From Gossypium raimondii (Eukaryota; Streptophyta; Magnoliopsida; Malvales; Malvaceae): a stretch of DNA of 64,000 nucleotides. The notes beneath the pieces were generated by a model. That model had not been told where the DNA came from and made no database searches. It worked only from the letters and a program-made list of their open reading frames with translations. Shown piece by piece: positions 50,596 to 63,037 of the stretch. How positions within the stretch are numbered: the stretch's first letter is position 1; each line of letters begins with the position of its first letter. Location of the stretch: NCBI RefSeq assembly GCF_025698545.1, contig NC_068569.1:868001-932000 (forward strand), read 5' to 3'. The position numbers and the translations under genes are program-made.

Positions 50596-51817
50596 CTTTA
50601 AATTTTTTTAAAACTTTAGTTGTCGGTTACTAATTTTTGTCAATTGTTTTCTTCTAATTTCAACCTTGGAACAGGAGGCAGTCTAAGACCCCATCACGCT
50701 TTTTGCCGGTTCTTTAGCGTTTTTCTGCTTGTTTTCTAGTCGAGCTTATGGGTGGTTGTGGTTGCCTTCACCACTCGAATTCGTTACCGTGTGGGAAAAG
50801 GATGGAGGCTTAGTGTCAACACATTAAATCTGAGTTTGGGGGGGAGGGGGCTAAATCCACACTTGATGGTTTGCCTCCTTATTTTCATCTTCTATTCAAC
50901 TAGCTCAGTGGCTAGTTGTGCTTGCTTTTGTAACTTGGTGGCGATAGGCGGACATGACAATAGCATCGAAATGGTATTGCTAAGTTATAATAATGCTTGT
51001 CTTTTTAACTTAACAGTATATGCCATCGACAAAAATTAGTATTCACATCTACGATTAAATTTTATCTGTAGGTTCTTTTTTTAGGTTGGTTTGTATTATA
51101 AACTAACCCTTTCTTTAAGCTCAAATTGCTTAAAATACATTATTTTAAAAACAGTGATATAGAGGAGTGTTAAATTTTATATTGTTAGTAGACAGATATT
51201 TTCATTTTATTTACATAAAATTATTTATATTTTTAATATTTCAATAAAATATGTTATTTAATTTATTAATAATGTATAAAAGATATTGTTGGTGGATAAA
51301 ATATTGCGACTACTAGAAGATGGATCCGAAATCTTTCAATAATTATTAAGCATAAAATCTAAGCTAAAAACTTTGTACTTCCTTTCACTGTAAAAAGGAA
51401 GAAACTTTCTTATCAAGTTAGATTTATCATTATCTTTATTTACTTTTTTTAATGGTTAATGTTTTCTTTAGAATGAAATGTTGTTTCATAGGAAGTTTTA
51501 TTTTAATAAATTATTTTTCTTAATTTGCCTCTCTTCAAGGATACAAATTAATTCAAGATTTAACTCAAACTCATTTATATAATTATTCTTATAAATAAAA
51601 TTGTGAAATCAAATATCAAAGTTTATAATTTTAATTTTATTTTTTTTAAAAAATCCTGTATGGACCATAATATGCTTTGCCAAAGTGTTTGAATGGATCA
51701 GATTCCTTTAAACCCCACCAGCATGGTGTATCACATACCCAAAATTTCACCTGTACGTGAAGTTAATGATTGAGTTACTTTAAGGAAATCAATTCATTCC
51801 AAATCACATAACACCTC

Positions 51818-51963
51818 AAAAGTTCACAACTCCTTCGCAGGACGCCAATTAAATTTTAAAATTAAATAAGTAGTAAATATTATAATAATTACTTAATAAT
51901 AATTTTTTAAATTAAAACAAATTAAAATTTAATCGGCATACTGTGAAGGAGTTGTGAACTTTG
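51818..51963. mobile_element. foldback MITE, about 146 bp
   Basis: Left arm AAAAGTTCACAACTCCTTCG and right arm reading (complement) CAAAGTTCACAACTCCTTCA; pairing continues inward through GCC and ATTAAATTTTAA, giving arms of about 45 bases round an AT-rich centre. It could form a near-complete hairpin. No convincing target duplication. Confidence 0.65.
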
Positions 51964-54548
51964 GCTAGAATATTATAAGCACTCAATGTTTCAAAAAGAA
52001 AATAAAAAAAAATTCTGTACATTATGAAACTTTTTTCTTCCGAGTACTAGATCCAAAATAGTACACTTTGATTTTATTGCTAAATAAATTACTAACTTAA
52101 TGTAGAGAATGTAGCACCAAATAAGGAAATATGACTCTCTAATTCATCAGTATTATTTAGACTCTTCATCTTTTAAGTGTTAATGTCTCATATTCAGTGG
52201 CGGAACTCGCGATTGTATTCCCGGAAACCTACTTAAAGATTTCAAGAGATCAAATTAAAATGTTCAAAAAAATTTGGGTCTAATATTTTAAGTGATTAGT
52301 AAGAATTTCAAAAAAAAAAAAATTGGAGGGTTTAATTAAAATTTTTAAATATTGTGAGCTGATTAATGAGAAAATTTAAAAATTTTGGAGGGTGTAATTT
52401 AAATTTTTAAAACTATTGGAAACCTCAATTAGAATTTCTAAAAATTTGGGGGCTTAACTAAAATTTTCAAAATTTTAAAGGTTACAATGTTTTTTCCCCA
52501 AAATCTGGGGGGCAGAGGCAAATGCAAAGGAGGACAAGCAGGGTCTGGCCCTCCAAAAGTGAAAAACTGCATTTAAGCCCCTTTAAAAAATATTATATTA
52601 TTAAATTTATATATGTCAAAATTACATTTTGATCACGCAAAATAAAAAAAATCTGTTTAATCCTTTTTTAAAATTATAAAATTATAAATTAATACATGAT
52701 AAAATTATATTTTAACCTCTTAAAAATTTATAATTTATAATTCAAATCCCTTTTAGCGGTTCTGTGACTCCTGTACCCAATCTATAGTATTTAGATATTG
52801 ATATGATAACACGATATTTTACGAGGTCCGAGTACATCAAAATTTTGAAAAAGAATATATATAACCATGTCTCCGTAAAATATCGCACAACAAAGTTAGG
52901 CCTTACTGTTTTCCTGCATTTTGCACATTGCATGACAGAAAACGACACTTGATACAAAGTAAAAATGCATAATCTGTCAAAGGCACAATGTAAATGCAAA
53001 GCAAAACCAGCTTCGTGTACGCCCAATTACCGGCAGCTTTACTGTAAGATAACTGAATAAAAATTATTTGACCTTAAATAGTAAATAACAAAAACCTGTC
53101 AAATAAAATGAGTAGTCAGGTCAGGTTCTCTTTTTGTTGGGACAAAGTTTGTGAAAGAAAACAACAATTCTTATGCTCAAAGAACCTTTCCCATTCAAAG
53201 GGTCCATATACACTACATAATAGGTCCCCCGTCAAGTTGAAAATAAGACACAAAATAAAATATAAAAAATACGAGTCGAATATATAAATATGTCAAAATC
53301 TATATAAACAAATGATTAACTTGTCAAATATTACAAATTAAGGAGAGGATAGATTACATAATGCCTGAACTTTTGTTCGTGATATTAACTTCAACAATTG
53401 TGACTTAGCTGGCAAAAAAATCATATAAATATGAAACATCTTAAACACAATATAACCTATGAAAATATATGAATTGATAAGTCTAGTGTAACATTAGTAA
53501 ACTATTTTGGCTATATAGGGCCAAAAAAAAAAAAAAAAATAAAAGAGACTTGACTAGCATGTAATGAGGCCAAACTTAAAGTTTTTACACAGAGAAGAAA
53601 GCAAATGATTATAAGAGTATCTAATCATGGTAACATGTTTTGGGGTGGTACATAATGAAAGAAACTAAAGGAAACTAAGTCCTACGACTTACCCTTACCA
53701 TAGGCATCAGCATGAAGCAAGGAAAACATTTTGAAATGTAGTTTCTAAGTCTCATTTTATTGAAGTGGGAAAGGCACAAAAAATGTAAATAACGTGATTC
53801 AGCAATTTATCAAGTATGGCTTATATAGATGATTCTCTAGAAAGTAAGGCATTGTAGAGCCATAAACTTTCATATCAAAGCATCTTCAGTGCTGTGCAAT
53901 GTATTGGGATACTACATTAACATGCAGAAATTTTATCATTCAATTAACCAGTGCACCCTTAAGCTTTGGAAGACCTTCTTCATGCTTGTCGAAGGCTACC
54001 TTGCTATTTGGTTATAATTGGGAAAGAAAATAATATATTCTTGTTGTCACCAGAAAAGTTTGCTCCTTTTGGTGCTGTTGGCGCCTTCGCCGTATTCAAA
54101 TGTTGGTTGTAATTTGAAAAATCCTAGCAGTTAACTTCTAATTATTTAAATGATTTTGACTTTCTTTGCAATTTTGCATATTTACACACTATTATGCAGA
54201 CTTATGTTTGGATACAGCTGCTTATGGACCGAATAACTATCTCGATCCAGCCCAGCCCAACTACTATCTGATTTTTTTTCAAGAACTCAACTACTTATTT
54301 ATTTTGTTTAACCGAGATGTGCTTTTGAGCCTAACTTGAGCCTGGCCCAATCTGAGTTTGAACGACGGGATGGCTTGTGTTGAAGGTTTTTTAATAATTT
54401 GATTTCAGTGTAACTATTTATATATAGAATTAAGAAATTATGTAAGTTTTTTTTACAACAGAGAAAAGAAAAAAACCTATATACGCATATTACTACCCCT
54501 TCCGGAATTCTCGTGCAAGAGCGGTCATAAACTTAAAGGTAGATTAGA

Positions 54549-55440
54549 TCAATACACACTAGCACTAGCTTCCGCTTGAGCTAAATTAGCAAGGTGATCA
54601 GCACATTGATTCCCTTTCCAGAGAATATGACGGACATCCATCGCCCAGTCCTTTAGTATTGGGACTAAACAATCATTCATTAGAGTCCCCAAAAGGTGGT
54701 TAGCCTTAAAAGGTCGAGATAATATATTCATCACCCAAAGTGCGTCTAGTTCCATAATCAATTGAGTAATCTCCAAATTCTTAGTCAACTGCAAACCTTC
54801 CTGAACATCTCATAACTCTGCCTACAAACCATCGATAACACCAATCATCACCTTGAACCCTTGAACCCACACACCTACAACATTCCGCAACAACGTGCCT
54901 ATAGAAGCTAATCTCGTGCTAGCCCTTACTGCCCCATCACTATACAACAAAAAATAACCTAGCGGAGGAAGCTTCCAAGCAAGCCAGTGAGGACCCCGAT
55001 GGATACACAAAACTAGGGATAATCACACTCATTCAATATCTCAAGCGAAATTTTGTGCATATGCTGGCACTTGTTTTGGTGAATCCAATATTCCTTGAAA
55101 AATTCACTTGTTCTAATGCTTCTGTAAACCCCACAAAATAACTAAAAACATTGTACCCCATGGAAGCAAGAAACTCGACAACTCCTCGAATCGACAATTA
55201 TGTACCAACCACTATTAGAAAAGAACAGCTAAGAAATCGAATTGCATGTTATCAACTCATAAGGATATTCATACCTCCCTCGCAAAGGGACACGCAAAAT
55301 ATGATATGCAGTTTTCAAAATCGAGTCACATTTTGCACAGGAGACGTCCTAAGTAATATGCACACGACAACGAAGCTAATTAGAGTTCAAATAATCCAGC
55401 AATGTCAACCAAACAAAGAATTATATTCTTTCCCCACCTA
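54549..55440 (-). pseudogene. LINE-type retroelement remnant: zinc-binding RT tail and RNase H domain
   Basis: Minus strand, 5' part to the right. Near 55340-55250 it reads SCAKCDSILKTAYHIL, like the zinc-binding domain at the end of plant LINE reverse transcriptases. 55010-54822 reads LAWKLPPLGYFLLYSDGAVR, then ASIGTLLRNVVGVW, the start of an RVT_3-type RNase H (first Asp in SDGA). The same frame continues after a TAG and a TGA into a block with ELDALWVMNIL and ends HILWKGNQCADHLANLAQ, which has the final Asp of RNase H. Two stops in one frame plus degraded upstream text make it dead. Confidence 0.82.
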
Positions 55441-58440
55441 ACACTCGTTACATTATCTTGAAATGAAATCTCATATGGTAACTAATACACATACGCCACC
55501 AAGAACAAACCTTTACATTCAAACTCAAAAAACAATTATATTGAGAAATTATACAAGTCAATTAGTTAGGATGAGTTTTAAATTTTAAATTTTAAATTTT
55601 AAAATAAATAATTACATTGTGTTGTAATATATTCTTTTGATTCATATAAGACTTGAGAGCTACAAGAATGAAATTTATTGCTTTGAAATAAAGAAAAAGT
55701 TATAATATATGGGAATTTGTTGTTTCAAAAAGCTATAAATAAAATGCGTGATTAAAATAAACAAACAGTTGAATGATTTAGAAAATCACATCCTGAAAAC
55801 ACACTGTCAGTAAGGTATCATCAGTTTAAACCCATTTCAAATTTCAACGGGGGAAGCTTCCCAAAGGTAAAACGAAATGGCAATGAATTATAGTTTGAAA
55901 CAAACAAGAGATCTGAACCCATCCAATCACAGCCCAGCATAATCAGCTTTTTTGTTCATTGTTGTACAATATCAAGTGTCAACTTTTCAAGATTCAAAAA
56001 TTTATGTTAGCGATCCAAAAGGGGGAGCCTTGAATCAGTGGACCCCTTACCCCACAACTATGAACTCATAGGTACAATGGCAGCGCCACTTGGACAACGG
56101 TGTCAAAAAGCAACTATAGTATGTATTTGCACAGCACACTCTCCACTCCTCTACTTAGGGCTACTTTGACATTATTGTTACCATAGAAAAAAGTATTTTT
56201 TAAATATGTGATTTGTTAATTTTAGGTGTTTTAATGTTATTGTAAAATATTATGATTAACAGTTAAAATGTCCATATTGATGTGATATTGAAAACTAAAA
56301 AATTCATATAATAACAATTACTATTAAAATTAATTTAAATGATATTTATGTAATTTAATTTAAGTATATTATTCGTATATTAGATATAGTAATATTATAG
56401 TAGTTGCTATTAAATTGATAATAAATTTTTTTTATTTCTCAAGATATTCACTAGAGCGAGCATTAAATCTAAGTATTTATGCAATTTAAGAAATTTAATA
56501 AAGTTGAAATGATATTTTTACATTTCAAACTCCAAAAATTAAAAGATCTCCAACTTCACCATTTGATTCTAAAAGCACTTTTTCAAGATGATTTTGCATT
56601 TGAAACCTAAATTGTTTAAATTTGCTTTAGCAACTCAAGACTACTTTTAGCACTCAACAAACAATCCCAAACACACCATTAATGTATGTTTCAATGCAAT
56701 GTTTGGGAGACCACGAAGCCATTCAATTTTTATGTGTAATTTCATTATATGTTTTGGTATTTTTTTTATATAATGCTTAGAAGTATTTATAACTCTTTAT
56801 CAACTCATAAATAGGAGAATAATACGTTTCAATGCACTCGAACCCATTTCTCCTACATTAACAATAAAACTCATACCAATTGAGTTAAGACTCAATCAGC
56901 ACCATCCAAATCATTTAAAAAGTAAAAACTAAAAGTTAATTTCCCTAAAGTAGTTATTTTGGGGGCTAAATTATTGATGGATAGGAATTTGGAAGCTATA
57001 GAGTTTGAAAAACTAGATTGATTAGGACTGGCACAAGTTGTGGTCATAAAAAGGGTTTTGCTTTAAATAGCCAAAAGAAAAAAAGAGAGGGAGACATAAA
57101 TGGTTGAAAGCTTCCCTTTGTTTGAAAATGGAAGTAGTTGAGAGTCACTTTGAACTTATTAATTATTCAGTCCCTTTTTTCCAACAAGCACTCATAAATG
57201 AACCAACATAAATCAACTCTGTGTTTTCCTTTGTCTACAGCTTCATGTGTATATTGCTTAATACTTGTTTTTTTGTTTTAAATTAATTGATTTTTAAATT
57301 TTAAGATTCAAAATTAAATCATTTAAATCTTACTTTTAAGAATATGGATTCAAAAATTAAATTACTTAAATCTTACTTTTTAAAAATATGGAGTTAAATA
57401 CATTACTGAAACCATTATATTAGAAGTTAAATTACATTTTGTTTCCTTTATTTAGAAATGGACAAATTATTCTTTGTATGTTAGATTAAATAGTAAGTGG
57501 GTCATTCTGTTAAAAATTTTATTAAAATCTATTGTTAAAAATTAACGTGATTGATAGAATCACAAAATACTTACATGTGCGCCTCATGCTATTGCACAAT
57601 AAATAGTTTTTAACAATAAAATAATGCAATTTACTTTGTAAAAGAACATGTGTTCAAATCTTATTTCATGTGTTTATATTTTTTTAACTAAATTGATACT
57701 CAGTTAACCCGTGTCTCTAATTCAATCAAGAACTTTTACCACACATAAATGAATGAAATAGGTAGACAATGATATATATTGTACTATGTGTACATTATGT
57801 CAAAATTACTTTTTAACAACATAAATAGATGCAAAATTTTACAAAATAAATAATTTATTTTTTAATTTAATATATAAAATTTAATTTAATTTTTCAAATA
57901 AAGAAATAAAATATGATTGAAATCCTAATATAAGTACTTGGATGATAGTTTCTCTCTTAAATTAATAGGTGGAGCGAGCGGGGACCATGTAATTTCCCTT
58001 AAATTATGGTTTATCTCTTTTTAAACGCATGCCTGTTGCCACCGCTTGTTAAAATTATTAGTAGTAATAAATCTTTCTTTTTCAGATATGCCTACTCCTC
58101 CAAAAAGTGAATAATAAATAAATAAATATAGTATAAGTTTTCATTATTACTGCTGTAATTTTTCTCTTCTTTTCGAAGTCCAAATTATTTGCTCTTTGAA
58201 ATTAAGATCTCCATCATTGTTGTGTTTAAAGTCAACTGTTTTATTTGGTCTGCTCTTTAGGTTTGTTGCATTAAAATCCCATTAATAAAAAATGTTATAT
58301 TTATTAAGTTTATATTTTATAATAAAAATATTTATATTTATTCACTTATTACAATGTAAATTAATTAAATAATATCATTTAAGATTTTAAAAATAAATAT
58401 AAAAACTTACCTTAACACATTAATGATTCGTTTTTGTCCA
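55441..58440. other. intergenic AT-rich spacer
   Basis: No gene, RNA gene or repeat with clear ends could be supported in these 3 kb. Most of it is below 30 percent GC. Confidence 0.4.
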
Positions 58441-60234
58441 CAAATCATAATCTTAGCCCAAAGTAGATTTTATAGAACACACCGGATATACGGAACAAAT
58501 ACAGAGGTGCATTATTATGCACTAATAAACAGAGAGCACTAAAGTACTATACAGAGAGCACAGATGTGCTAAACAGAGAGCACTGACGTGCTAAATATCA
58601 GAGAGCACCAAAGTGCTAATAATCAGAGAGCGCGCTAAAGTTCCTTAATGGCATGCCACTAATTTCCTGGTATTTCTAAATTCCATCTACTTGGACATTA
58701 AAACTGAATCTCATTCATTTAAATACTTTATAGAATTATTTCGAAAAAGATTTCTCATTTCTCCATCATTACAATTTAGTGCACAATTCACAATTATCAC
58801 ACCATTTTCACATATATATATACTTTTGTCACAATATTTACTTAATGTTTAAACAATATACCATCTTATATTTTCCATCTATAATTTATTTACAAATTTC
58901 ATAGTTCCATAATTTTTATTTTACTTTATTTTATTTTATTTCTAAATAAATTTATACTATAATATAGGCTTTTAAATAAAATAATTTAAAAATAATAATC
59001 TTGTAGTACTTACAACAAAAAGGTTGAGATGATGTACTCCTTCACTTATTAGCTTTCTCTTTCCTTTTCTTCAATTAGGTCCTCTCCTTTCTTTTCTTTC
59101 TCTTCAATTTCATATAAAACATATAACATTTATATATTAGAAAAAAATCAAATTATTCAACAAAAATAAACATATATGATATAATAAATTCATAATTTCT
59201 TACCTTAGCTCATATTTCAATTTAATTCATAACTAAAATTATTTCGATTTCTATCACAATCTATACCTTATTTTTACTTAAATTCTACTTATAACTTAAC
59301 TTAACTCTCAAATTTTTAGTAATAAACCCTAATTTCAAATTTCTTACAATTTAGTCCTCATTACATTAAACTTATAACTTATTTCACAATTTAATCCTTT
59401 TCCCAATCCTAGTTTGAATTTCCATCAATTCAATCTCTAATTCATCCACTAATTCAATATAAACTACATAAAAAAATCCACTAACTTTCAAATTTTCAGC
59501 ATATACCTAATAGTATTTTGTTCTAGAATCATAAAACTCAAAATTTCAAGAAAATGACTTAATTTGACTTACCAATTTAAAATTGAACCTTAAAACCCTA
59601 AATTTCTTCTTTACTTTTTTCTCTCTTTCTTTCTCCCTGTTTCTCCTCTGTTTCGATTTTGTTTCTTTATTATTTCTATTCTTTCTTTTGTTTTATATAT
59701 ATAATAATATAATATTATATTATATAATAAAATAACATACTTATTAATTAAGTAAATATAATATAATATATATTTTAAATTAAAAACATCTTAGATTTTT
59801 CAATGTTAAACCGCCTAATTTTATAACAATGGTATATTTCCTATTTAGTCCTTGTTACTTTCTTTAATTTATAATTAAACTTTCACACTTATTTCAATCT
59901 AATCCCTTTTCCTAATTACTTCTAATTAAATCAAATTCACCTAGTCAAAACATAATTAGACACACAACTAACTTCATAAATATTTATAATAAATATTTAT
60001 AATAAATATTTATGAATCTGATTTATCGGAACGGAGTCCCGGAATTGCATTTTTTTATTTAATCCATTTAAATAAATTTTACCATATATTCAATAAAATT
60101 TTGTTATCAAAATTTTCATGCAACCTTCCTATCATAATATAGACCATACCACAATATTAAAATAAATTTTCTTTCTAGCTCGGATTTGTGGTTACGAAAC
60201 CACTATTCCGACTTACTGAAAATGGGTCATTACA
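58440..60234 (-). mobile_element. truncated gypsy-type LTR (left end missing)
   Basis: Ends GGGTCATTACA at 60234 and shares with the other LTRs a GGCATGCCA word (near 58650), the CAATTTAGTCCT/ATTTAATCC series, and GATTTATCGGAACGGAGTCC before the end. The usual TGTAACACCC start is absent; the first recognisable part is the region before the tandem array at 58499. The left limit is approximate. The next 28 bases separate it from another LTR at 60263. Confidence 0.75.
58499..58635. repeat. tandem array in the truncated LTR, unit about 25 bp
   Basis: Five or six units of CAGAGAGCAC followed by a changing TAAAGTGCTAA-type part. Confidence 0.85.
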
Positions 60235-60262
60235 GTATTGAACAAGTTAGGATGAATAGAAT

Positions 60263-63020
60263 TGTAACACCCCTTACCCGAGACCGTTTCCGGAGTCGAG
60301 CACGAGGCATTACTTAGCTTATCTTACCAATTCGGAGCATAAAAACTAGGTTTGAAAATTTATTTCACTATTTACAGCAAATCTGTCCAATCGCGCAGCA
60401 GTTACTAAATTAATTATAACTTGAGCTACAGAACTCGAAATTTAATTCCGTAAATTTTCACTGAAACTAGACTCATATATCTACTCACCATAAAATTTTT
60501 AGAATTTTTGGTTCAGCCAATTAGTACATTTTATTAGTTAAAGTCTCCCCTGTTTCACCACCTGACTGCCCTGACCTCTAGTCACTAAAAATAAGTTTTC
60601 TCACTGTAGGATTTTCATATGAAGTTCTTACTTGTTTCTACAGAAAATAAACTCAATGAGAAATCTATACATATAAACTATAACTCATAACCATTTTTGT
60701 ACAATTTTTAATGATTTTCTAAACTCAAAACAGGGGACACCAAAAACTGTTTTGACCCTGTCTCACGAAAATTCACATAACTTAAAATATAAAATTCCTT
60801 TCGCTACACCGTTATTTTTCAATGAAAATAAACTCAACAAGCTTTAATTCCATATATCATTCACCCTCTAATTCATTTTATACCATCCTAGGTGATTTTT
60901 CAAATTCACGTCACTGTGCTGCCTGAATTCTGTTTCTTTGCAAAATTTTATCCTTTCATGATTTCCATGCATAATTTATCACCTAATCTTTCATAACAAC
61001 AAACACCTTCATCCTTAACCATTTTAATGACCATACATCATCAAATACTTACACATCACTCATTAGCAAAATCATCATTACAAACATACAAAATAACTAA
61101 ATCCCTATACATGCCATAACTCAAACGTGTTTTGACATAAAATACCGAAAGCGCTTGTGGTTGATAGTGTGGACGATCTCCGACTTCTTTAGGATCCTTG
61201 AAGTAGCTTTGCAATACTATAAGAGAAAGAGAAATAAAAGAAGTAAGCATAAAGCTTAGTAAGTTTACTAGCAAATAAATAACAACATTACACACAAATA
61301 ATTAAACTCAAGTGACTATATCTCTAGTTTACTCTTTAGTTAATCTCATACTAGTTCTCTTACTTGTTTACTTAGAATACTTGTGTGCATAACTTACTCA
61401 ACTCTTGCTGCATCGTTGAACATCAATTGATAGTATAATAAGTTCTTAAGTCTTACAACTTACCGAGCTTGCCATTTATGCTTTAAACCGAACTTTCATG
61501 AACATGATTCGCTTACAAGCCCGTTGAGCTACATTGGAATAATAAGGATACTCGGGTCTCTTCGATAATAACATGCCAAAGCCATGTCCCAGACATGGTC
61601 TTACATGGGATGTTCTCATGTTGGTGCCCATGCCATGTCCTGACATGGTCTTATAGGGACATCTCATCTCGGTGCCAACGCCATGTCCTGCACATGGTCT
61701 TACATGGGACCTCTCGTCTCGGTGCCCATGCCATGTCCTGCACATGGTCTTACAGGGACCTCTCATGATCTTAAGGATGCCAATGCCATGTCCCAGACAT
61801 GGTCTTACATGGGATCTCTTTACCCAAATGTCATGACATTCGTATCCAAGACCATCCTTATGTATCAACGGACTTTTAAATTTTAAGTCTCTATCATTTC
61901 ATGCTTGGATCATCATCAAATAAATTCATAAAATAAATTCATAATTGCTGGAAATTAACAGCATTAATAATAAATATTGAAATATTGCATTTATTTACCG
62001 TAAACTTACCTCGGTACCAATTATAGCCAAATTCACCAACTTAGTCTTCAACTTTATTCTTCCCTTTGTCTAACCTCGAGTTTCGTACTTCTTGATCTAA
62101 AATAGTAAATTTAACTTATGTAATAATCACATTCATCAAAACAGCCCTCGACTCTAACTTTTCAAAATTACAATTTTGCCCTAAACTTTTACATAATTAC
62201 ATTTTTGCCCCAAGGCTCGGAAATTAAACTTCATCTCTTATTCTTATGTTTTATAACATTCTGAACATTTTTCCCTTCTATGGCAACATCAAATTCCCAC
62301 TCTAACATGTACTTATGAACATTAGGTATTTTTACCGATTATGTCGTTTTACTCGTTTTCACTTAAAATCGATTAGCAAAAGTTGTTTAACATAATTTCT
62401 AGCTTCATATTCTATCATAAAACATCAAAATAAACACTTTTCACCTATGGGTATTTTTCCAAATATAAACCCTAGGTTAAATTATTGCTAGAATAAGCTA
62501 AATTAAACTACGGACTCCAAAACGTAAAAACATTAAAACGAGACTTGGGATCACTTACTATGGAGCTTGGAAGCTTGAAAACCCTAACTATGGCTTCCCC
62601 CCTTGCTGATTTCGTCCTAATGAAGAAGATGATGATTTTTGCCATCTTTTTCCCTTTTAATTCATTTTAATTACTAGATTACCAAATTGCCCCTAACTTA
62701 AAAATTTTCTATTTCACTTATCTCATGTCCATTTTTGTCTACCAAGTTACCAATGGTATAATTACCATATAAGGACCTCCAATTTAAAGTTTCATAACAA
62801 TTGGACACCTCTAACATGTAGAACTCAACTTTTGCACTTTTTACAATTTAGTCCTTTTGACTAAATTGAGTGCCCAAACGTCGAAATTTTCGAACGAAAT
62901 TTTCACGAAATCATTTTGTGAAATTGTAGACCATAAAAATATAAGAAAAATAAAATTTTTCTCATCGGATTTGTGGTCCCGAAACCACTGTTCCGATAAC
63001 CTCAAATTTGGGCCATTACA
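60263..63020 (-). mobile_element. 3' LTR of a minus-strand Ty3/gypsy element, 2758 bp
   Basis: Left end TGTAACACCCCTTACCCG, right end GGGCCATTACA. Read on the minus strand it begins TGTAATGGCCC and ends GGTGTTACA. It is the 3' LTR because a polypurine tract abuts its right end (63021-63037) and the pol gene follows to the right on the minus strand. Tandem array at 61582-61830. The 5' LTR lies outside the window, so the target duplication and insertion age cannot be read. Confidence 0.93.
61582..61830. repeat. tandem array in the 60263 LTR, five units of about 50 bp
   Basis: Each unit begins CCATGTCC..ACATGGTCTTA, so the unit start is itself a small inverted repeat (CCATGT/ACATGG) that can form a hairpin, followed by a variable GGGACCTCTC part. 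The 130-codon open frame over it on the minus strand (RPCLGHGI-like repeats) is a by-product. Confidence 0.88.
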
Positions 63021-63037
63021 ACTCTCCCCCCCTTTTT
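63021..63037 (-). other. polypurine tract of the gypsy element
   Basis: On the minus strand AAAAAGGGGGGGAGAGT lies immediately before the LTR's TGTAATGG start: the plus-strand primer site of an LTR retrotransposon. It fixes the element's orientation. Confidence 0.9.

Larger units (their letters stand above)
48360..54548. other. TIFY8 upstream region and AT-rich repeat-bearing spacer
   Basis: About 6 kb without a supported gene. The first 200 bases are GA-rich (CT-rich on the gene strand), typical of the TIFY8 leader and promoter. Beyond it lie two MITE-like elements (50462-50595 and 51818-51963) and, at 52190-52760, degenerate text (GGCGGAACTC, GGGGGGCAGAGGC, CTGGCCCTCC) that resembles a frequent dicot repeat but has no defined ends. 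The open frame at 50752-51039 shows no domain. Confidence 0.45.

Noticed and set aside
61476-61868. 130-codon minus-strand open frame with repeated GHG motifs
   Set aside because: Translation of the tandem array inside an LTR; the repeat explains the pattern.
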